Positions 33,011-42,972 of a stretch of DNA of 64,000 nucleotides are shown piece after piece. Position 1 is the first letter of the stretch; every line of letters begins with the position of its first letter. The notes below the pieces were generated by a model. That model was given only the letters and a program-made list of their open reading frames with translations. It was not told the origin of the DNA and did not search any database. The stretch is taken from the NCBI RefSeq assembly GCF_000010165.1, contig NC_012491.1:265001-329000 (forward strand), read 5' to 3'. Made by a program: the position numbers and the translations under genes. The stretch comes from Brevibacillus brevis NBRC 100599. GTDB lineage: Bacteria; Bacillota; Bacilli; Brevibacillales; Brevibacillaceae.

Positions 33011-33314
33011 AAATGATGATACCTCCTTTCATGAATCGAGTCGTTGGCCAAAACGGCAGCCAATCCAGAATGCGGATCACTGGTTTTTGGTTATTATTTG
33101 TATCGGAAAGAAGTTTTCCAAATTTTACTTGTTTGATGCCCTGAAGTTTCAAATAAGTACTAACAGGGAAAATATACTTTGCAGAAATGTTCATGTAGAA
33201 AAGATGGGCATAGGTATGAATCTGGCCTGATAGGAACGCGCCTTCTAACGACCGGTGAGGCGTTGTTTGCGTTGCAACTCGTTATTCTACTTCACTAGAG
33301 AGGAGTCATCATAG
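33011..33314. other. Divergent intergenic region
   Basis: 304 bp between two divergent genes. It carries the strong ribosome site of the minus gene (33017-33024) and the aggag of the chemoreceptor gene. A minus-strand frame at 33194-32991 (67 codons) has protein-like composition but no ribosome site and overlaps the next gene, so it is not called. No clear promoter for either gene. Confidence 0.45.
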
Positions 33315-35291
33315 ATGATAAAGAAAATGATTACTGGTTATAAAGCATCGCTATCTAAGCAGATCCTGTTTTTGCTCGTCTTGCTTATTGTTGTTCCCTC
33401 TGTTGTTCTGAGCCTGACCTTGACACAACTGGCGCGCAACCAGTTAGAGCACGAATTGTTGTCCCAGGTCGAATCGGTTACCACGATGATTACACAAGTG
33501 CTCAATAATTCATACGAGGATTATTCTGCTACGATCGATAGCTTTGCGGATGTTCAAGTTCCGCCGGGGCAAAGTGCGGATACGTATATCTATGATCGCA
33601 TTCGCAACATAGAGAAAGACATCGATAATGTTTTGGCTGCGTTCATGTACTACGACAATCGATATTATAATTCGGCGAAAAAGGAAATTGATCCGACTAC
33701 CCGTGAATGGTACAAGGAAGCGATGCAGCATAAAGGGCAGGTCGTTGTGACGCCACCTTATATCGACGCGATAAGCGGAGGTTACGTGATTACGTTTGCC
33801 AAGACGCTCTCCGATGGTAAAGGGGTAGCGGGAATCGACGTTTCTATCGATCACTTAAACGAGCTGGTAAAGACGTACAAGATCGGAGAAAAGGGATATG
33901 TCAGCTTGTTCGATCAGAACAATGTGACAATGTCGCATCCACGATTCCCGCAGGGCAAGCCGCTTGAAGACATTCGCTTCCAAGTGATGCGTGATGGAGC
34001 GGAGGGTTCTTTCGAAGTGGATGATGACGAGCTTCGTGAATATTATCATTTCAACAAGCAAAATTCGCTCGGATTGAACGTCGTTTCCGTGATAGATTGG
34101 AATGAAATCAATCAAAAAACGGGGCCACTGTTGCGGACCTCATTTTTGTTCATCGTACTGTTGCTTGCCCTCATTGCCCTGTTCGTTTGGATATTCATGA
34201 AACGCACGGTGCGACCCATTCTGCAATTGAAGCAACTGACCGACTTAATCGCTCAGGGGGATTTGACGGTCCGGTCTATCGAGAGTGGAAGAACGGATGA
34301 GATTGGGCAGCTGCAATCCAACTTCAATACGATGTCGCAATCGTTGTCAGATGTCCTGCGTCAAATTACCGATCATTCCGAGCAAATCTCTGCTTCCTCC
34401 CACCATTTGTCTGCGAATTCGGAGGAGAACGTGCAAACGATTGAACAAGTCGCTACCTCCATGCAAGAAATAGCGTCCATGTCTTCCGATATGAATCAGA
34501 GTATAGATACCGTGAAGCAATCGGCAACGCAAGCGCAACAGGAGCTGGATGATGCCATCCGCATCCTGCGTGAGAGCACGGAAATGTCGCAGCTCATTAC
34601 AGGTCTGGCTAATACCGGAGAGGAGTCCCTTGGAGCGGCAAGACAACAGGTGAATATGATCGTGGAACATTCTGCCCGTTCTAAGCAAGAGATGGAGGAA
34701 TTAAAACAGGTTGCTGAAGAAATTAGTGGGGTGACGAATTTCATCCAGGATATCGCCTCTCAGACGAATTTGCTTGCGTTGAATGCTGCTATTGAAGCGG
34801 CGCGCGCCGGGCAAGAAGGTCGCGGGTTCGCTGTCGTCGCTGATGAGGTACGCAAGCTGGCTGATCAGACAGGCTCTGCTGCTGAAAGGATCGACAGTTT
34901 GATCGGCGAGGTTCAGAATCGCGTCCTTCACATGGTTAGACGAACGGAGGAAGGCGTGGATTCTGCTACAGCGGGAAGTGATTTGACACAATCTGTTGAG
35001 CAGCGTTTTACGGAGATGTATGAGGCCATTAACCGCATTGACGCGCACCTCGCGCAAGTAGCCCGCGTCAGCGAACGGTTAATGCAATCAAATACGGCGA
35101 TGCTTGTAGCCTTTGGTGAATCGAGCGCCATGAGCCAAGCCACTGCACAAGAGGTCGACCAAGTCGCAGCAGCCAGTGAAGAACAGAATGCTTCGATGGA
35201 GGAAGTGGCAGCATCGGCAGTGCATCTTGCCAACATTGCGGAAGAGTTGCAGTTATTGGTGCAGCGTTTTAAATTGGAGCGTACACAGTAG
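33315..35291 (+). CDS. Methyl-accepting chemotaxis protein (dCache sensor)
   Basis: 658 residues. Membrane helix 1 (about 12-35), a periplasmic double-Cache sensor ([39 protein letters not shown]), helix 2 (about 275-297), a HAMP domain ([20 protein letters not shown]) and the signalling helix hairpin whose tip is [40 protein letters not shown]. The [11 protein letters not shown] motif is typical of receptors for amino acids or related ligands. It relays ligand binding to CheA/CheW. No che genes lie nearby. Confidence 0.95.
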   Translation: MIKKMITGYKASLSKQILFLLVLLIVVPSVVLSLTLTQLARNQLEHELLSQVESVTTMITQVLNNSYEDYSATIDSFADVQVPPGQSADTYIYDRIRNIEKDIDNVLAAFMYYDNRYYNSAKKEIDPTTREWYKEAMQHKGQVVVTPPYIDAISGGYVITFAKTLSDGKGVAGIDVSIDHLNELVKTYKIGEKGYVSLFDQNNVTMSHPRFPQGKPLEDIRFQVMRDGAEGSFEVDDDELREYYHFNKQNSLGLNVVSVIDWNEINQKTGPLLRTSFLFIVLLLALIALFVWIFMKRTVRPILQLKQLTDLIAQGDLTVRSIESGRTDEIGQLQSNFNTMSQSLSDVLRQITDHSEQISASSHHLSANSEENVQTIEQVATSMQEIASMSSDMNQSIDTVKQSATQAQQELDDAIRILRESTEMSQLITGLANTGEESLGAARQQVNMIVEHSARSKQEMEELKQVAEEISGVTNFIQDIASQTNLLALNAAIEAARAGQEGRGFAVVADEVRKLADQTGSAAERIDSLIGEVQNRVLHMVRRTEEGVDSATAGSDLTQSVEQRFTEMYEAINRIDAHLAQVARVSERLMQSNTAMLVAFGESSAMSQATAQEVDQVAAASEEQNASMEEVAASAVHLANIAEELQLLVQRFKLERTQ

Positions 35292-35315
35292 TTGTAGTGA
35301 TAGATTGAAAGACCA

Positions 35316-35343
35316 AAGACCAACAGATGTTGGTCTTTTTTTG
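35316..35343 (+). terminator. Rho-independent terminator of the chemoreceptor gene
   Basis: agaccaaca/tgttggtct stem, two-base loop, followed by seven T. Confidence 0.88.
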
Positions 35344-35363
35344 TCCAAGCAAGGTCCTGATAC

Positions 35364-35945
35364 TTACCTAAGTAACGTAAGCGTAACCTCTATCGAATTA
35401 TCAACAAATGATCGATTGGGACGAGATTTCAAGATTACGGTCAGTCCAATTAACGATACGATAAGCGCTTGGGCGGTAGCTTTTGCGTCTATACTCGAAT
35501 CGAGTTCACCTGATTGGATACCTCGCTCAATCGTTTCTTGAAAAATGACAGAGAGGTACATTTGGTGTTCCCTTGTCAAAATCTCAAATTTCTCATCATG
35601 AGGGGCTAGCTCGACCATGGTATTAATGCAAAAGCATCCTCGGCTGAGACCTTCCGTATATTCCTCGTCGGCCACCTCTTTAAAAAAATGGCGAAATGCC
35701 TCTTTTACGGATGGCGTGTTTTGAAGCTTCGTTCGTATCTCCAAAGCACGAGACATCGTGTATCTGCGTAGTGCGGCTTCGAACAATTCTTTTTTGTCTC
35801 CAAAGGTTGAGTAAATACTGGGGCGCTGGATACCCATTCGGGAAGTTAAATCACTTAATGAGGTAGCTTCATACCCCTTCTCCCAAAAAAGCTGCATAGC
35901 TGCATCAAGTACTTTTTCTTCGTCAAATTCGCGTGTTCTTGCCAT
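35364..35945 (-). CDS. TetR-family transcriptional repressor
   Basis: 193 residues. N-terminal HTH: DEEKVLDAAMQLFWEKGYEA, TSLSDLTSRMGIQRPSIYST and FGDKKELFEAALRRY, the standard TetR DNA-binding unit. The remainder is the helical ligand domain, with CFCINTMVELAP, typical of the AcrR/YxaF-like branch. It is divergent from an MFS gene with a 28-bp palindrome in between, so it probably represses that transporter operon. Confidence 0.92.
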   Translation of the reverse strand: MARTREFDEEKVLDAAMQLFWEKGYEATSLSDLTSRMGIQRPSIYSTFGDKKELFEAALRRYTMSRALEIRTKLQNTPSVKEAFRHFFKEVADEEYTEGLSRGCFCINTMVELAPHDEKFEILTREHQMYLSVIFQETIERGIQSGELDSSIDAKATAQALIVSLIGLTVILKSRPNRSFVDNSIEVTLTLLR

Positions 35946-36088
35946 AAAGAGTTCCTTTCATTACTTATGTATTCGAATCTATGTAACGGCCAACAAACCT
36001 TTTTGTACTGAATGGTATTTTATATTTTATTGTTTTTTATCTCCTTTGTCAATTTCAGGTTGGTTTATTCGAGTTTGAAAAGAATGTG

Positions 36089-36155
36089 TTGACAGAAAAA
36101 GAAATGTCGGGATATATTTACTGGGCACAATAACGTACTGATCGGTATGTTATTG
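36089..36155 (+). promoter_or_regulatory. Promoter and TetR operator of the MFS-LLM-esterase operon
   Basis: TTGACA (36089-36094), 18-bp spacer, TATATT (36113-36118), then a 28-bp palindrome with arms caataac and gttattg around gtactgatcggtat (36128-36155), placed where a bound dimer would block initiation. Confidence 0.8.
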
Positions 36156-36195
36156 TTGATTAAACCAAAAATGAAAGGAGGTAAGGTGAAGTCAG

Positions 36196-37404
36196 ATGGA
36201 GGAAGTTATTGAAAAAGTAACGGCCAATTCGCCCATGCCTCGCTATGTAACACTATTGTTTGCCGTTGCTTGCGGGATGTCAGTTGCGAATATTTACTTC
36301 GCGCAGCCACTACTTGATCATTTGTCGAGTGAGTTCAGAATTGACTATTCCATCATTGGGATTCTGATCACCCTTACTCAAATCTTTTATGCGGTAGGAC
36401 TGTTGTTGCTTGTCCCGCTTGGCGATTTATTGAACCAGCGTCACTTGATTATCGGTCAGATGTTTTTATCTGTGGTAGCGCTGATTATCGTAGGGACTGC
36501 CTCCACAAGCACGGTACTATTCGCAGGTATAGCAGCGGTCGGATTGCTTGCCGTTGTGACGCAGACGATTGTTGCATTCGCGGCGACCATGGCTGCTCCT
36601 GCTGAGCGAGGACGAGTGGTTGGAGTAGTTACAAGTGGAATCGTCATTGGCATTCTTCTAGCGCGAACCATTGCGGGAGTTTTAACAGATCTTGCGGGGT
36701 GGCGTTCCGTATATCTGGTCTCTGCTGCATTTCTATTGTTACTGGTTTGCGTGTTATTTCGGGTATTGCCAAATAGGGGACGGGAGGTAAAGCCGCTATC
36801 CTATCTCAAGTTGCTTGGATCGGTACTGATGTTGTTCGCCCAAGAACGGCTATTACGTATTCGCTCTGTTCTGGCGATGCTGATTTTTGCTGCGTTTAGC
36901 ATTTTGTGGACGCCATTGGTACTGCCTCTGAGTGCGCCGCCATTATCTTTGTCGCATACGGCAATCGGGGCGTTTGGTCTCGTGGGAGTTGCCGGAGCGC
37001 TAGCGGCAGCAAGGGCAGGGAAGCTTGCAGATCGGGGTTACGGACAGAGAACGACGGGCTTTGCTTTGAGCCTATTGCTACTATCGTGGCTGTTAATCAG
37101 CTATATAGAACAGTCGTTATTTGCCTTGGCGATCGGTATCGTTTTGCTTGATTTGGCGGTACAGGCGGTGCATGTTACGAATCAAAGCATGATCTTCACC
37201 TTGGGGGCAGAGGCGCGGAGTCGGCTCACGGCGGGGTATATGGTTTTCTATTCAATCGGCTCTTCTGCTGGCTCCATTGCCTCGACCTATACATATGCGC
37301 ATTTTGGTTGGGAGGGAGTATGCTTGCTCGGAGCCTCCGTTAGTGGGTTGGCTCTGGTGTATTGGGCAGTGACCAGACGCGTTTCGGCTATCTCAGGGAA
37401 ATAG
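36196..37404 (+). CDS. MFS transporter (YnfM-like)
   Basis: 402 residues, twelve predicted helices. N-terminal segment ACGMSVANIYFAQPLLDHLS is typical of a group of MFS exporters close to YnfM/Bcr; loop 2-3 reads LVPLGDLLNQRHLIIGQMF. Preceded by aaaggagg (about 13 bases from the ATG) and controlled by the adjacent TetR repressor. First gene of a probable operon with an LLM oxidoreductase and an esterase. Substrate unknown. Confidence 0.88.
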   Translation: MEEVIEKVTANSPMPRYVTLLFAVACGMSVANIYFAQPLLDHLSSEFRIDYSIIGILITLTQIFYAVGLLLLVPLGDLLNQRHLIIGQMFLSVVALIIVGTASTSTVLFAGIAAVGLLAVVTQTIVAFAATMAAPAERGRVVGVVTSGIVIGILLARTIAGVLTDLAGWRSVYLVSAAFLLLLVCVLFRVLPNRGREVKPLSYLKLLGSVLMLFAQERLLRIRSVLAMLIFAAFSILWTPLVLPLSAPPLSLSHTAIGAFGLVGVAGALAAARAGKLADRGYGQRTTGFALSLLLLSWLLISYIEQSLFALAIGIVLLDLAVQAVHVTNQSMIFTLGAEARSRLTAGYMVFYSIGSSAGSIASTYTYAHFGWEGVCLLGASVSGLALVYWAVTRRVSAISGK

Positions 37405-37502
37405 AGCTACTGAAATATTTCAAAATGAAGATATATCAAATGGAACTATTCTGCTTCCAGAGCTGTTGACTGATACAAGTTTTGCAAAAGGAGAGATGGT
37501 CT

Positions 37503-38555
37503 GTGGAGATTGGTATTACTTCGTTTGTGGAAACGACGCCGGATGTTCAGACTGGTGAAGTGATGAGCCATGCACAGCGATTACGTGAGGTTGTCGAGGA
37601 AATCGTCCTCGCTGATCAGGTTGGGCTTGATGTATTTGGCATAGGTGAACATCATCGTAAGGATTATGCTGCTTCTTCTCCAGCCATGGTGCTGGCTGCG
37701 GCTGCACCACTGACAAAAAGGATTCGGCTGACCAGTGCAGTGACAGTGCTTTCTTCGGCTGATCCAGTGCGTGTTTTTCAAGATTTTGCTACACTCGATG
37801 GCATTTCGAATGGAAGGGCAGAGATTATGGCGGGACGCGGTTCCTTTATCGAATCTTTTCCCCTGTTCGGTTATGACTTGAATGACTATGATGAGCTGTT
37901 TGAAGAACATTTGGAACTGCTCCTGAAAATACAGGCGTCCGAAAAAGTAACCTGGAGGGGCGGTCATCGGCCAGCTATTCAGAATTTGGGCGTGTATCCA
38001 CGGCCCGTTCAGAATCCTTTACCCATATGGATTGGTAGCGGAGGCAATCAGGAATCTGTTGTTCGTGCGGGTCTGCTGGGATTGCCACTGATGCTGGCGA
38101 TCATTGGTGGAAGTCCGCGACAGTTTGAACCACTTGTGCAGCTTTATAAGAAGGTGGCTATGCACGCTGGCCATGACGTCTCGCGATTAACGGTTGGGTC
38201 CCATTCACTCGGATTTGTTGCAGAGGAAACGGAACTGGCGGCAGATACATTCTTTCCTTCTACCCAAGCAGGAATGAATAAAATCGGAAGGGAGCGGGGC
38301 TGGGCCCATTATAACCGTGCTAGCTTCGATGCCGCACGCAGCTTGGAGGGGGCATTGTATGTGGGTGATCCGGAGACGGTTGCTCAAAAGATCATCCACC
38401 TTCGCAAACAGGTAGGCATGACGCGCTTTATGATGTATGTGCCGATATCTACGATGCCGCATGAACAAGTAATGAGAGCCATTGAGCTGCTAGGGACGGA
38501 GGTAGCGCCTCGGGTGCGAGAGGAAATAACCAAGTGGGAAGCAGAGACAGAGTAA
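37503..38555 (+). CDS. LLM-class (luciferase-like) flavin-dependent oxidoreductase
   Basis: 350 residues with the bacterial luciferase-like TIM barrel: LADQVGLDVFGIGEHHRKDY near the start, SAVTVLSSADPVRVFQDFAT, GRAEIMAGRGSF (flavin-binding), PIWIGSGGNQESVV, and a C-terminal GDPETVAQKIIHL. Enzymes of this class use FMNH2/F420 to oxygenate or reduce small molecules. GTG at 37503 is chosen because aaggaga lies 8 bases before it; the TTG at 37482 has no ribosome site. Second gene of the operon. Confidence 0.9.
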   Translation: MEIGITSFVETTPDVQTGEVMSHAQRLREVVEEIVLADQVGLDVFGIGEHHRKDYAASSPAMVLAAAAPLTKRIRLTSAVTVLSSADPVRVFQDFATLDGISNGRAEIMAGRGSFIESFPLFGYDLNDYDELFEEHLELLLKIQASEKVTWRGGHRPAIQNLGVYPRPVQNPLPIWIGSGGNQESVVRAGLLGLPLMLAIIGGSPRQFEPLVQLYKKVAMHAGHDVSRLTVGSHSLGFVAEETELAADTFFPSTQAGMNKIGRERGWAHYNRASFDAARSLEGALYVGDPETVAQKIIHLRKQVGMTRFMMYVPISTMPHEQVMRAIELLGTEVAPRVREEITKWEAETE

Positions 38556-38586
38556 GAATCAACATTTGCTTAATGGAGGGATTCAC

Positions 38587-39528
38587 GTGGATTTTCATCG
38601 TCGAGTACTACCGGAATTAAGGCAAACATTAGCACAATTCCCGGGTTTTCAACTGGAAGAAAATTTGGAGTCGAGCAGGGCCATGCTGAAAAATCCGCCT
38701 ATTGTGAAGTCAGAGCATGTACGTACTACAAGTCGAATGATTCCGGGCGCAGCAGGAGAGATGCTAGCGAAAATATACGAGCCCGTCCAGCGAACAGGCA
38801 GTAAGCTTCCGGCTATGCTGTGGATTCACGGAGGAGGCTATGTGATGGGGCACCCTGATATGGATGACGCTCTATGCGAACGGTTTGTACAAGCAGCTAA
38901 TTGTATTGTCGTATCGGTAGATTATCGTCTGGCCCCTGAGCACCCTTATCCTGCTGCTCTCTATGACTGTTACGCTGGTTTAACGTGGATGACAGACGAA
39001 GCTGAGTCACTCGGGATCGATTTGAATCGGGTTGCGATTGCTGGTGCAAGCGGGGGAGGAGGGCTGACCGCAGCACTTGCTTTAATGGCTCGCGACAAAG
39101 GGGGACCAGCCCTTATCTTCCAGATGCCATTGTATCCAATGATCGATAACCGTAATCGTACAGCGTCGAGCTATGAAATCGAGGCTGAGAATGCAACTTG
39201 GAACCGGAAGAATAATTTGGCTGCGTGGCGCATGTACCTGGGCGAAGGTGCCGACGACAGTCAGGTATCCGCATATGCGGTGCCGTCGAGAGCAGAAAGC
39301 TTGGCGGGGCTACCGCCGACGTATACGTGCGTAGGACAGCTTGATCTGTTCCGAGATGAGACGATCGAATATGTGACGCGCCTTGCACAAGCGGGCGTAG
39401 ACGTAGAATTTCATCTGTATCCCGGATGCTATCACTGCTTTGAAGTATTTGTCCCCGAAGCGGAAGTGAGCCAGAGAGCCAGCCAAAGCTATATAGATGC
39501 GATGGCAAGAGCGCTTCATCCTAAATAA
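38587..39528 (+). CDS. Alpha/beta-hydrolase of the hormone-sensitive-lipase family
   Basis: 313 residues. The HGGG oxyanion motif (IHGGGYVMGHPD) and the nucleophile elbow GASGGGG in VAIAGASGGG mark the HSL carboxylesterase family; the acid and base are likely in QLDLFRDE and YPGCYHCFE. DYRLAPEHPYPAAL is the typical family segment. GTG at 38587 with ggaggg in front is the likely start. It follows the LLM gene by 31 bp and ends in a strong terminator, so it is the last gene of the TetR-controlled operon. Confidence 0.93.
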   Translation: MDFHRRVLPELRQTLAQFPGFQLEENLESSRAMLKNPPIVKSEHVRTTSRMIPGAAGEMLAKIYEPVQRTGSKLPAMLWIHGGGYVMGHPDMDDALCERFVQAANCIVVSVDYRLAPEHPYPAALYDCYAGLTWMTDEAESLGIDLNRVAIAGASGGGGLTAALALMARDKGGPALIFQMPLYPMIDNRNRTASSYEIEAENATWNRKNNLAAWRMYLGEGADDSQVSAYAVPSRAESLAGLPPTYTCVGQLDLFRDETIEYVTRLAQAGVDVEFHLYPGCYHCFEVFVPEAEVSQRASQSYIDAMARALHPK

Positions 39529-39538
39529 TCGAGGAGGC

Positions 39539-39588
39539 AAAAAGCACAACAATCGTTCGAGGGAGATCTCGACGATTGTTGTGCTTTT
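39539..39588 (+). terminator. Strong bidirectional terminator
   Basis: aaaagcacaacaatcgt/acgattgttgtgctttt, 17-bp stem with an inner tcga/tcga pairing; it separates the esterase gene from the convergent CMD gene. Confidence 0.92.
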
Positions 39589-39623
39589 GTAAACGCAGTG
39601 GTACAGGAATTTTCGGCATCGTC

Positions 39624-39968
39624 TCATTGAATCGTTCCCTGTTTTTCCTCCATCACATCATTGATTAATATGACGCCATGCGAAAGGGTAGTTCCGCCGC
39701 CGAATGCTCCAGCTACTGCTACTGTTTCAGCAATTTCTTTTTGGGAAACTCCGTCGTTGAGAGCTGCTTCCAAATGATAGACAATGCAGTGCTCATTTCC
39801 GGAGTAAAGGGAGATAGCCAGTGCCTGCAAGTGCTTATGCTTGGATGACAATTCACCGGACGAAAAGCATTGGCTGGTGAATTCATTATATGCTCGCAAG
39901 GCCTCTGGCATCAGCTGTCCAAAAGCTTGCAGCCCTTCTCGATACTGTTCGGCCAAATAGTGCTCCAT
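39624..39968 (-). CDS. AhpD/carboxymuconolactone decarboxylase-like protein
   Basis: 114 residues from ATG 39968 with aggagg upstream. CMD core: SSKHKHLQALAISLYSGNEH, CIVYHLEAALNDGVSQKEIA, VAGAFGGGTTLSHGV. Only one Cys stands at the usual redox position (HCIVYH), so a C-x2-C disulfide is absent; it may be a non-redox member. A separate transcript from the esterase. The upstream frame to 40103 lacks a ribosome site. Confidence 0.85.
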   Translation of the reverse strand: MEHYLAEQYREGLQAFGQLMPEALRAYNEFTSQCFSSGELSSKHKHLQALAISLYSGNEHCIVYHLEAALNDGVSQKEIAETVAVAGAFGGGTTLSHGVILINDVMEEKQGTIQ

Positions 39969-40349
39969 GTTCCATTTCCTCCTATTTTGAAATTGCTGAT
40001 AGTATTTCTTTGCTGGGGAATTTTCATACTGCTTCCTTATATAAGTAGAATCACATTCAGAATTAATTGATTTGTCACGTATTTTTCTCCTGGTTGAATG
40101 CAATTATATTTGATTATCAAGTATTTTCCTTGTAAATATAATTGTAGATATTATAAAAACATATTAAAATATATGAAGTAATCTACCAATATAGTGTAAG
40201 GCAAGAGAGGTGAATAATCTTACTAACTAGTAGGAATGCTTGATAAGAAGTGAAGAGATATGTAAGGGGCCGTTTTTCAATCAATAAAACGAGAATGACT
40301 AGAAGCTATCCGAAATACCGCCAACAGCAGAGAGGAAGAGGAAGCTTAC
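39969..40349. other. AT-rich intergenic region before the permease
   Basis: 381 bp, very A/T-rich between 40080 and 40240. No T-box, riboswitch or other known leader is recognisable. A likely permease ribosome site gaggaagagg lies at 40331-40341. Confidence 0.45.
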
Positions 40350-41729
40350 GTGGGAAACAAGGAACTGAAGAGAGGCTTGGAAGCCCGTCATATTCAGATG
40401 ATTGCTTTGGGCGGTACGATTGGTGTTGGGTTATTTATGGGGTCTGCCAGCACGATCAAATGGACAGGACCATCTGTCATGCTAGCTTATGCAATTGTAG
40501 GAATTTTTATTTTTTTCATCATGCGTGCAATGGGTGAAATGCTGTATTTGGAACCAAGTACTGGTTCATTCGCAACCTTTGGGCATAAGTATATTCATCC
40601 GTTAGCAGGTTATATAACGGCTTGGAGTAACTGGTTCCAGTGGGTCGTTGTCGGGATGGCAGAGATCATTGCTGTCGGGACGTATATGAAGTACTGGTTC
40701 CCAGATTTGCCGGCTTGGGTACCTGGTATTATTGCCATGGTGATACTCGGTATAGCGAACCTGGTTTCTGTGAAGTCATTTGGTGAATTTGAGTTTTGGT
40801 TCGCCATGATCAAAATTGTAACGATCGTTTTGATGATTTTTGCAGGGTTTGGTTTGATTTTCTTTGGTATTGGAAACGGTGGAAACGCAATCGGCTTATC
40901 GAATCTGTGGGAAAATGGCGGGTTCTTTACGGGCGGTTGGACAGGCTTTTTCTTTGCCCTCTCCTTGGTGATTGGGGCGTATCAAGGTGTCGAGCTCATC
41001 GGGATTACAGCAGGGGAAGCAAAAGACCCGAAAAAAACATTAAGAAGTGCGATTCAAAATATCATTTGGCGCATTTTGATTTTCTATATTGGTGCGATTT
41101 TTGTTATTGTAACCGTTTACCCTTGGGATCAATTGCAGGCAATCGGTAGTCCGTTCGTTGCTACCTTTGCGAAAATTGGTATTACCGCAGCGGCAGGTCT
41201 CATTAACTTTGTCGTGATCACTGCTGCCATGTCTGGCTGTAATAGCGGGATTTATAGTGCAGGGCGTATGCTGTATACCTTAGGTGTAAATGGCCAAGCG
41301 CCGAAAGTTTTTACCAAACTATCTTCGAATGGTGTGCCGCTGTTAGGTACGATTGGTGTTCTGATCGGCCTCGGTATTGGGGTTATCTTAAGCTATATCG
41401 CCCCAGAAAATCTCTTCGTGTATGTGTACAGTGCGAGTGTGCTACCTGGTATGGTTCCGTGGTTTGTCATTCTGATCAGTCAAATCAGATTTCGAAAAGC
41501 AAAGGGTGCTGAAATGGACAACCATCCATTCAAAATGCCTTTTGCCCCAGTGTCCAACTATTTGACCATTGCTTTTCTCATCATGGTACTCATCGGGATG
41601 TGGATCAATGATGAGACACGCGTCTCCCTGATTGCCGGGATTGTCTTCTTAGCGATTGTGGTTATTAGCTTCTTTACACTCGGAATAAATAAGGCAGTAC
41701 CGCTGGACGAGCAATCAAACAAGAAATAA
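40350..41729 (+). CDS. Amino-acid permease of the AAT (APC) family
   Basis: 459 residues from GTG 40350. Twelve predicted helices with the family signature [20 protein letters not shown] and the loop [16 protein letters not shown], then [20 protein letters not shown] and the G-E-A-K-D-P-x-K motif ([15 protein letters not shown]). It imports an amino acid by proton symport; closest in pattern to the GabP/RocE/YbgF group, but the substrate cannot be fixed. Monocistronic with its own terminator. Confidence 0.93.
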   Translation: MGNKELKRGLEARHIQMIALGGTIGVGLFMGSASTIKWTGPSVMLAYAIVGIFIFFIMRAMGEMLYLEPSTGSFATFGHKYIHPLAGYITAWSNWFQWVVVGMAEIIAVGTYMKYWFPDLPAWVPGIIAMVILGIANLVSVKSFGEFEFWFAMIKIVTIVLMIFAGFGLIFFGIGNGGNAIGLSNLWENGGFFTGGWTGFFFALSLVIGAYQGVELIGITAGEAKDPKKTLRSAIQNIIWRILIFYIGAIFVIVTVYPWDQLQAIGSPFVATFAKIGITAAAGLINFVVITAAMSGCNSGIYSAGRMLYTLGVNGQAPKVFTKLSSNGVPLLGTIGVLIGLGIGVILSYIAPENLFVYVYSASVLPGMVPWFVILISQIRFRKAKGAEMDNHPFKMPFAPVSNYLTIAFLIMVLIGMWINDETRVSLIAGIVFLAIVVISFFTLGINKAVPLDEQSNKK

Positions 41730-41731
41730 CG

Positions 41732-41764
41732 AAAGGGGGCCAACATTTGTTGGTCCTCTTTTTT
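41732..41764 (+). terminator. Rho-independent terminator of the permease gene
   Basis: aagggggccaaca/tgttggtcctctt stem with a short loop and a T run. Confidence 0.85.
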
Positions 41765-41918
41765 GTTCATCAAATCGCCTTTGTACGGCATACCTACTTC
41801 GTTTATCATTAGGATGACTGGACTGGTTAACCGTTTGCGGCAGCCAATGTCCGGGCTCGTCAATGGGTAGACTAAAGCGGGATACTCATTCATGATCTGA
41901 GAAAAAAGGAGCATAAGA

Positions 41919-42443
41919 ATGAAACAACGCAACTATACACCGATTATCGTTATTCTCACCATAGCGATTAACACGCTTGTCGCCATCTTGTACTTCATGC
42001 CGAAAAACAATGATTTCAGCCATCTCGACCTGACGTTTCTGCCGTTTTTTAATGCGGTCATGAACAGTTTTACCTTTATATTTTTGATTGCCGCGCTTGT
42101 TTCCATCGTGAAGTTCAAAAACATAAAGATGCATCGGGGATATATTTTTGCAGCCTTCTCTACAACAGCTCTCTTCTTGGTTTCGTATGTGATCTACCAC
42201 GGAATGGCACCTAGTACTTCCTACGGGGGAGAGGGAATTCTGCGTCCGATTTATTACTTCATCTTGATTACACATATTCTGTTGTCGGTAATCATCGTTC
42301 CATTTGCGCTGATTACGACTGCACGTGGACTCAACATGAAGGTGGAAAAGCATAAAAAAATCGCCCGCTGGACGATGCCGATGTGGCTGTATGTCAGTGC
42401 GACGGGTGTCATTGTTTACCTCATGATTTCTCCGTACTATTAA
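41919..42443 (+). CDS. DUF420 membrane protein
   Basis: 174 residues with four or five membrane helices. DUF420 signatures: TFLPFFNAVMNSFTFIFLIA, KMHRGYIFAAFSTTALFLVS and HILLSVIIVPFALITTARGL, with His residues in helices. DUF420 proteins (CtaM-like) are linked to heme-copper oxidase assembly in Gram-positive bacteria; no oxidase genes lie nearby. Preceded by aaaggag and ends in a strong terminator. Confidence 0.9.
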   Translation: MKQRNYTPIIVILTIAINTLVAILYFMPKNNDFSHLDLTFLPFFNAVMNSFTFIFLIAALVSIVKFKNIKMHRGYIFAAFSTTALFLVSYVIYHGMAPSTSYGGEGILRPIYYFILITHILLSVIIVPFALITTARGLNMKVEKHKKIARWTMPMWLYVSATGVIVYLMISPYY

Positions 42444-42445
42444 GC

Positions 42446-42486
42446 AAAAAAAGAGCATTAGCTGCTGAAGCTAACGCTCTTTTTTT
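42446..42486. terminator. Bidirectional terminator between convergent genes
   Basis: aaaaagagcattagc/gctaacgctcttttt, 15 pairs with one mismatch; serves the DUF420 gene and the convergent secreted-protein gene. Confidence 0.9.
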
Positions 42487-42513
42487 ATGGTCGAAGCCTT
42501 GTTACGGTTCCAC

Positions 42514-42831
42514 TTACCAATCCCAGTGGCTTTGTTTGATTCCGAGATTTACGGCGAGTACGGAAGCAATCGGTTGCTTGATGGGTGCAAGTGAATTTGC
42601 CGTGCAGCTGGATTCTGGCTGATAATTCAATTCCTGCGCTTTTCGAATATCGGCTTCGGCTAGATTGTTCGTTTTGTTGGCTTGCTCATAACAGGGCGGT
42701 GAAATATACCTCTTGTTCGTGTGCTCCAATATGACCCGTGTATCAGGTGAGGGTTCTGCCTCAACAGGAATGGAAAGCACGCCTGCAACAACGACTACAG
42801 CACTAATGCCAATAAGAAGTCCGCGTTTCAT
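42514..42831 (-). CDS. Small secreted protein of unknown function
   Basis: 105 residues from ATG 42831 (ggag 8 bases upstream; GTG at 42840 is the alternative). Signal peptide MKRGLLIGISAVVVVAGVLS with cleavage near VEAEP. The mature part has two Cys (PPCYEQ and SSCTAN) that could form a disulfide, and ends KQSHWDW. I recognise no family. Confidence 0.68.
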   Translation of the reverse strand: MKRGLLIGISAVVVVAGVLSIPVEAEPSPDTRVILEHTNKRYISPPCYEQANKTNNLAEADIRKAQELNYQPESSCTANSLAPIKQPIASVLAVNLGIKQSHWDW

Positions 42832-42972
42832 CCTATTCACTCCATCTATTTAGTAAAGGATTGTCCAAATGAGCCGATTCATTGTAACACCTTACTTCCA
42901 AGTGGGAAATGGCTCCATGTAGCTATTTGCATAAAAAACACCGCCTCCAATATGGGACGGTGGTTGGTTTAT

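Noticed and set aside
32991-33194. 67-codon minus-strand frame upstream of the coiled-coil gene
   Set aside because: No ribosome site, overlaps the next start, and no family; left out, though its composition is protein-like.
39969-40349. T-box leader before the amino-acid permease
   Set aside because: No T-box sequence, specifier loop or terminator hairpin is present.
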